DNA from: Anaerolineae bacterium
GTDB lineage: Bacteria; Chloroflexota; Anaerolineae; B4-G1; SLSP01
Direction: 5' to 3'
DNA: 9,852 nucleotides
NCBI GenBank assembly: GCA_021159805.1
Contig: JAGHDT010000206.1
Coordinates: 1-9,852 of the forward strand
This document shows positions 5,603-9,852 of the stretch, in pieces. Positions within the stretch are counted from its first letter, which is position 1, and every line of letters begins with the position of its first letter. A program made the position numbers and the translations under genes. The notes under the pieces were generated by a model. It had not been told where the DNA came from and did no database searches. It worked only from the letters and a program-made list of their open reading frames with translations.

Positions 5603-6017
5603 CCTGGCGTTGTGTTCAGAGGCCGCCTGACACCAAATCGAGTTTGCACCTATGGGTCGCCCGTCTCGCACCGATGTGCCGCTACCAAGACAGTACCCTA
5701 GGCTGTAGCAGCCCCTACACCCCTCGCCTCATTATGTAGGTGCTTCCGAACGCCACTGACGTTCTGCTGAAAACCACACTGTGGGGACGCTGCTCTGGCC
5801 TGGCCCAAGGTCAGAGCTTGTAGGGTAAGGTTGACTTGGAGCCAAAGTTCGTTCTGACATCGTGCAGAGAGCTTCGTAACCAGCTCTCGTGAAGAGAAGA
5901 GACGCGGCCCTGGTTTGGGCATGCCGGGGCATAGCGCCACGACACACCACACAAGCAGGGACTCACGGGTAGGAAAGTCTCCTTCCCTGAGGGGCACGAC
6001 CTATATGTGAGGTACGC

Positions 6018-8027
6018 ATGACAAAAAAACAAGCCGTATACGATGCCTCGTCCATTCAGGTGCTGGACTATCCGGAGAACATCCAGCGCCGGCCCGGCAT
6101 GTATGTGGGTGGTAAGGGCGAATCGGCCCTGCATCACTTAGCCATCGAGGTTATCGACAACTCCGTCGACGAAGCATTGGCCGGCGTCTGCGATAGGATC
6201 GACGTCACTATCCATCAGGACGGAAGCATCACCATCGCTGACAACGGGCGCGGTTTCCCGGTGGGCATTCATCCTGAAAAGGGGCGATCGGCGCTGGAGA
6301 TCGCGTTTACCGAACTCCACGCCGGCGGAAAGTTCGAAGAAGGTTCCTACTCCACCTCCGGTGGCCTACACGGCGTGGGCATCAAGGCCACAAACGCCCT
6401 CTCTAGCTGGGTCAAGGTGGAAGTCAGGCGGAACGGTATCATCTACCGGCAGAATCACAAACGAGGTCTGCCCACAGGCTCCGTCCAGATGTTCGACCCC
6501 AAGACTAACGAGGTCCTCGGTGAAGTCGGTCAACGCGGTGAGAAGACGCTGATCCGCCGGCATCGTGACCGTACGCTGGGCACCGGCAGCACGATCACGT
6601 TCTTGCCCAACCCCGAATTCCTGGATGTCCTCGTTTTCAGCTTCAGCTCGCTCGCACGGCGGCTGCAGACGGTGGCTTTCTTGGTTCCCGGCCTGACCGT
6701 GCACATCCTGGACGAACGCGACACTGACAAAGAGCGCACCTACCAGTACAAGGGTGGCATCGCCGAATACGTCGCCTACCTCAACGAAGAACGCAACACC
6801 ATCCACGATCCGATCACGATCAAAGGCGCGACTGAGGATGACACGCGCGTCGAGATCATCATGCAGTATCATGACCAGGACGACGAAGAGATCATCTCTT
6901 TTGTGAACACGATCCCCACCCCTGACGGTGGACGTCACGTCGCCGGCTTCCGCTCCGCGCTGACCAAGGCTATCAACGTCTTCGGCGGGGAGAAAAAACT
7001 TCTCCAGAAAAGCGACGATATCACAGGACGCGACACAATCGCGGGCATAACTGTGATCATCAACGTGAGCATGCGCGATCCGCAGTTCACCAGCCAGACC
7101 AAGACGCAGCTGGGAAGCGATCAGGTGCAGGGCCAGATTCACTCGATTGTCTACGAAGCGCTGTTGACCCAGTTTCGCAAGCAGATCCCACTCGGGCGCA
7201 AGATCGTCGAGCGCTGTCTGGCCTCCTCGCGCGCGCGGCACGCCGCGACGAAAGCGCGCGCGTTGGTTATGCGTCGATCAGTGCTGGAAGTCGATGAACT
7301 ACCCGGCAAGCTGGCCGATGTAGCCAAAGGCAGCCCTGTGGAGCAGACCACCCTCTTTGTTGTCGAGGGTGACTCCGCCGGCGGCTCCTGCAAACAGGCG
7401 CGCAACCGCAATTACCACGCCATTCTTCCCCTGCGCGGCAAGATCCTCAATACTGAACGCGCGCGGCTCAACAAAGCACTGGCCAACAGGGAGATCAAGA
7501 CGATCGTCGCTGCCGTTGGCGCCGGGATTAGCTCAGACTTCCAGACCGAGAGTATGCGCTATGGGCGCGTTGCGATCCTGGTCGACGCCGACGTCGATGG
7601 CGATCACATCAAGACACTGCTCTATACACTCTTCTGGCGTCTCATGCGCCCGATGGTGGAAGAAGGACGGCTCTTCATCGCGCGCGCACCGCTCTACCTG
7701 CTCCGCAACAAGAAGAAGAGTCAATACGCCTACACCGAAGCCGAACGAGAGCGCATCACCAAGCAGTGGGGCACTAATGCCAAGATAAGCGTTCAACGCT
7801 ACAAGGGTCTGGGTGAGATGAACCCCGCACAGCTTCGCGAGACCGTCTTCAAGGCCGGCGACCCGGACCCCTGGCTCAACGAACATATGATCCGCGTGAC
7901 GGCCAACGACGTTCACGCCACCAACACAACTGTCTCGCTGTGGATGGGCGGCAGCCCGCTGCAGCGCCGTGAACACTTGATGAAGAACTGGGACGGCGAG
8001 GTACTGGAAAACGGCGCCGACGACTAA
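6018..8027 (+). CDS. parE/gyrB: Type IIA DNA topoisomerase subunit B (ParE/GyrB; ATPase and TOPRIM)
   Basis: This is the ATP-binding subunit of a gyrase or topoisomerase IV; with the A subunit it passes one DNA duplex through another. The 669 residues fit the 630-670-residue form without the proteobacterial insertion. The GHKL ATPase at about 20-230 shows E44 and N48 (IEVIDNSVDEA), DNGRG (75-79), the lid SGGLHGVG (114-121) and R144. A transducer domain follows, with the QTK loop at 360-362. The TOPRIM domain shows EGDSAGG (450-456), the metal-binding DADVDGD (523-529; most family members have a small residue or Ala where D529 stands), and RYKGLGEMNP (594-603). The C-terminal tail (GGSPLQRREHLMKN) is a divergent form of the usual LMG..V..RR.FI motif. 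The ATG at 6018 has GAGG five bases upstream. The next gene follows after 21 bases. The choice of ParE over GyrB rests on the partner subunit, not on this sequence. Confidence 0.95.
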   Translation: MTKKQAVYDASSIQVLDYPENIQRRPGMYVGGKGESALHHLAIEVIDNSVDEALAGVCDRIDVTIHQDGSITIADNGRGFPVGIHPEKGRSALEIAFTELHAGGKFEEGSYSTSGGLHGVGIKATNALSSWVKVEVRRNGIIYRQNHKRGLPTGSVQMFDPKTNEVLGEVGQRGEKTLIRRHRDRTLGTGSTITFLPNPEFLDVLVFSFSSLARRLQTVAFLVPGLTVHILDERDTDKERTYQYKGGIAEYVAYLNEERNTIHDPITIKGATEDDTRVEIIMQYHDQDDEEIISFVNTIPTPDGGRHVAGFRSALTKAINVFGGEKKLLQKSDDITGRDTIAGITVIINVSMRDPQFTSQTKTQLGSDQVQGQIHSIVYEALLTQFRKQIPLGRKIVERCLASSRARHAATKARALVMRRSVLEVDELPGKLADVAKGSPVEQTTLFVVEGDSAGGSCKQARNRNYHAILPLRGKILNTERARLNKALANREIKTIVAAVGAGISSDFQTESMRYGRVAILVDADVDGDHIKTLLYTLFWRLMRPMVEEGRLFIARAPLYLLRNKKKSQYAYTEAERERITKQWGTNAKISVQRYKGLGEMNPAQLRETVFKAGDPDPWLNEHMIRVTANDVHATNTTVSLWMGGSPLQRREHLMKNWDGEVLENGADD

Positions 8028-8048
8028 ACGCTGAGAGGAAAGAACAAT

Positions 8049-9852
8049 ATGGCAGCAACAACAACCCGTGTGGATGACAATGTCACGGAAACTGTCGAAC
8101 TCCATCGGGATATGACCGATGCCTATATCGGCTATGCGCGCGAGACGATCACTGACCGGGCGCTGCCAGACGTGCGCGACGGTCTGAAACCTGTGCAGCG
8201 ACGCATCCTCTATGCATTGCACGATATCGGGCTGCTCCACAACCGCCCCCACAAGAAATCCGCTCGTATCGTCGGAGAGGTATTGGGCAAGTACCACCCC
8301 CACGGCGACCAGTCCGTCTACCTGGCGATGGTCCGCATGGCCCAGGACTTCGTCATGGAAGCCCCCTTGATCGATGGCCAGGGCAACTTCGGCTCCATCG
8401 ACGGGGACTCGCCCGCCGCCATGCGGTATACCGAAGCGCGGCTGACGGCCGTGGCAGAGACGATGCTGCAGGACCTGCATATGAACACGGTAGAGTGGCA
8501 GGATAACTTCGACGGGTCACTGAAAGAACCGACCGTGCTGCCCGCCGTCCTGCCCAACCTGCTGATCAACGGAGTAGACGGCATCGCCGTCGGCATGGCG
8601 ACCAAAATCCCGCCCCACAACCTGGGTGAGATCTGCGACGGAGTCATCCATATAGCCAAGAATTGGAAGAAACGCGACAGAATCAGCGTCGATGACCTGA
8701 TGAAGCTCATCCCCGGCCCGGATTTCCCCACCGGCGGCCTGATCTACCGCTACCGTGACGACGGCAACGGCGGCACCATCGACACGATTCGCCAGGCCTA
8801 CAAGGATGGGCGTGGCCGCATCGTGATGCAGGCCAGCATTAAGCTGGAGGATATCGGAGGTGGCAAGAGCAACATTGTGGTTGAGGAGCTGCCCTACGCC
8901 GTTCTGAAGACAACGGTCATCGAGAAGTTGGCCCGTGAGGTCCGAGACGGCCGCATCGCCGGTATCACCGATCTGCGGGATGAGTCCGACTACACGGGTA
9001 TGCGCGTGGTCATCGAGGTTTCGCGCAACGCCGACCCCCAGGAAGTCCTGGCGGATGTGCTCAAGTATTCACAGCTGCGCGAGACCTTCGGCGCAATCAA
9101 CCTGGCGCTGGTCCCGCAGGAAGACGGCTCCACACGACCCGTGGAGATGCCTCTCGCGGACATGCTGATCCACTTCGTCAAACACCGGCTGGAGATCATC
9201 GAGCGCCGGAGCGAGTACGAACTCGAGCAGCGGCGCGCACGGCTGCATATCGTCGACGGGTTGCTCAAGGCCCTGGACATCCTGGATGAGGTCATCGACA
9301 CTATCCGGCGCTCGCGCACGTCCGAGTCCGCACACGTCAACCTGATGCGCAAGTTCAGCTTCAGCGACCTGCAGGCAACGGCGATCCTCAATATGCAACT
9401 ACGACGCTTGGCTGCGCTGGAGCGCCGGCGGCTGGTGGACGAAGCCAAGGAGCTGCGTGCCCGGATCAAGTATCTCCAAAGCCTCTTGGGCTCGGAGGCC
9501 AAGCGCCTGCAGGTGATCGTAGAGGAAACTACGAAGCTGAGAGAGGCGTACGCTGTGCCGCGCCGCACTATTATCATCGATGCGGAGAAAAATGCGGCCG
9601 GCAAAGGCACTTTCACAACCCAGGCGGATCTGGTGATGCCCGGTGCCAAGCAATTGATCATCCTCACTCCCAACGGGTTGCAGCGCCGCGACGCTTCGGG
9701 CTACTACTACCGCGCAGACGAGATCCTCACCAGCCGCGCGCCGGTCGGCGGCGGCCATCTGGCCCATCTTCAGGTCGAACCAAAGGAAGACGTGATCGTC
9801 TTCTCCAGCGCGGGGAGAGCGTGGAAGGGAGCCGTAGGCTTTATCCCGGAGG
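8049..9852 (+). CDS. parC/gyrA: Type IIA DNA topoisomerase subunit A (ParC/GyrA), C-terminus cut by window edge
   Basis: This is the DNA breakage-reunion subunit, and 601 residues are visible before the window ends. The winged-helix domain carries LPDVRDGLKPVQRRILYAL (39-57), GKYHPHGD (80-87), DGQGNFGSIDGD (109-120) and the catalytic tyrosine Y127 in MRYTEARL. The tower region includes GMATKIPPHNL (182-192). A coiled coil runs from about 375 to 500, with the gate segment containing AILNMQLRRLAALE (445-458). The first blades of the C-terminal beta-pinwheel start near 532. Where GyrA has its QRRGGKG box, this protein reads TSRAPVGGGH (561-570), which favours ParC. Q88 and L92 replace the Ser and Asp that bind quinolones in E. 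coli GyrA (83 and 87). The start ATG has AGAGG ten bases upstream. The gene is cotranscribed with the B subunit, 21 bases after its stop. Confidence 0.95.
   Translation, partial: MAATTTRVDDNVTETVELHRDMTDAYIGYARETITDRALPDVRDGLKPVQRRILYALHDIGLLHNRPHKKSARIVGEVLGKYHPHGDQSVYLAMVRMAQDFVMEAPLIDGQGNFGSIDGDSPAAMRYTEARLTAVAETMLQDLHMNTVEWQDNFDGSLKEPTVLPAVLPNLLINGVDGIAVGMATKIPPHNLGEICDGVIHIAKNWKKRDRISVDDLMKLIPGPDFPTGGLIYRYRDDGNGGTIDTIRQAYKDGRGRIVMQASIKLEDIGGGKSNIVVEELPYAVLKTTVIEKLAREVRDGRIAGITDLRDESDYTGMRVVIEVSRNADPQEVLADVLKYSQLRETFGAINLALVPQEDGSTRPVEMPLADMLIHFVKHRLEIIERRSEYELEQRRARLHIVDGLLKALDILDEVIDTIRRSRTSESAHVNLMRKFSFSDLQATAILNMQLRRLAALERRRLVDEAKELRARIKYLQSLLGSEAKRLQVIVEETTKLREAYAVPRRTIIIDAEKNAAGKGTFTTQADLVMPGAKQLIILTPNGLQRRDASGYYYRADEILTSRAPVGGGHLAHLQVEPKEDVIVFSSAGRAWKGAVGFIPE

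Larger units (their letters stand above)
5381..6017 (+). ncRNA. Structured untranslated leader or small RNA region upstream of the topoisomerase operon
   Basis: No plausible gene of normal length lies here on either strand. Hairpins visible on the plus strand: 5408-5430 (TACAG/CTGTA closing CCC/GGG); 5466-5487 (nine perfect pairs, loop TGTG); 5502-5513 (4 bp); 5531-5561 (interrupted, with TTTCC/GGAAA around TGAG); 5748-5764 (GAACG/CGTTC); 5792-5817 (nine pairs with one G-U, eight-base loop); and 5867-5888 (GAGAGCT/AGCTCTC). None is followed by a strong T-run. I looked for RNase P RNA, tmRNA, SRP RNA, 6S, T-box and common riboswitch signatures and recognised none. Two promoters (P1 and P2) point into the region. 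The RNA could be the operon's regulatory leader, one or two small RNAs, or plain untranslated sequence. Confidence 0.35.

Noticed and set aside
5385..5630. 81-residue plus-strand frame just after promoter P1, with a hydrophobic C-terminus (near ILTIGVTCAILLALC)
   Set aside because: A leaderless damage-induced membrane peptide was tempting. But the frame has no ribosome site, is rich in Cys, Trp and Pro, and overlaps the structured hairpins and the P2 promoter. Conservation would be needed to revive it.
5971..5990. AGGAAAGTCT resembling the conserved RNase P RNA P4 segment
   Set aside because: The match is short and none of the other conserved RNase P RNA blocks (such as the matching ACAG-A-A 3' half) appears at a suitable distance.
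5698..6137. Minus-strand frames of 72, 99 and 108 residues in the leader region
   Set aside because: They overlap each other in different frames, one runs into the antisense of the topoisomerase gene, and none shows a domain or good ribosome site.
6366..8480. Long minus-strand frames of 291 and 315 residues within the topoisomerase operon
   Set aside because: They are antisense shadows of genes with complete catalytic motifs on the plus strand.

Overview
The window looks like chromosomal housekeeping DNA from a GC-rich (roughly 58-60% by eye) bacterium, most likely a member of the Chloroflexota. The main reason is the sliding clamp, whose N-terminus (MKLSCLQDNLAKGL) and internal blocks resemble Chloroflexus/Anaerolineae-type DnaN. 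This is recognition from memory, not a search. I see no insertion sequence, CRISPR array, prophage or defence operon.

Three genes on the minus strand fill the left half. From right to left they are a polytopic O-antigen ligase/polymerase-like protein (3236-4732), the sliding clamp dnaN (1818-2936), and the N-terminal two thirds of a LonB-type ATP-dependent protease (73-1617). The protease gene does not end naturally. Bases 1-117 are a fold-back inverted repeat, and the true continuation of the protease reading frame lies on the opposite strand in bases 46-72. This is almost certainly an assembly or amplification chimera at a contig end.

A tRNA-Arg(CCG) gene with its own promoter and a textbook intrinsic terminator sits at 4860-4971. 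It is divergent from the ligase and convergent with a small predicted single-pass membrane protein (4980-5234, minus). A gene-poor stretch of about 780 bases follows (5235-6017). It holds a perfect-consensus sigma70 promoter with an inverted repeat embedded in its spacer, a second good promoter 228 bases further on, and several stable hairpins. It leads into a two-gene type IIA topoisomerase operon on the plus strand.

That operon encodes the ATPase/TOPRIM subunit (6018-8027) and the breakage-reunion subunit (8049 to beyond the right edge), separated by 21 bases. The A subunit lacks a recognisable GyrA box, so the pair is more likely topoisomerase IV-like (ParE/ParC) than gyrase. It also lacks both residues that normally anchor quinolones.

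The genes do not form one pathway. They cover replication (clamp), DNA topology, proteolysis, cell-surface glycan assembly and translation. The most interesting part is the non-coding region 5235-6017, with its doubly promoted, structured leader. No clearly new protein system is visible.
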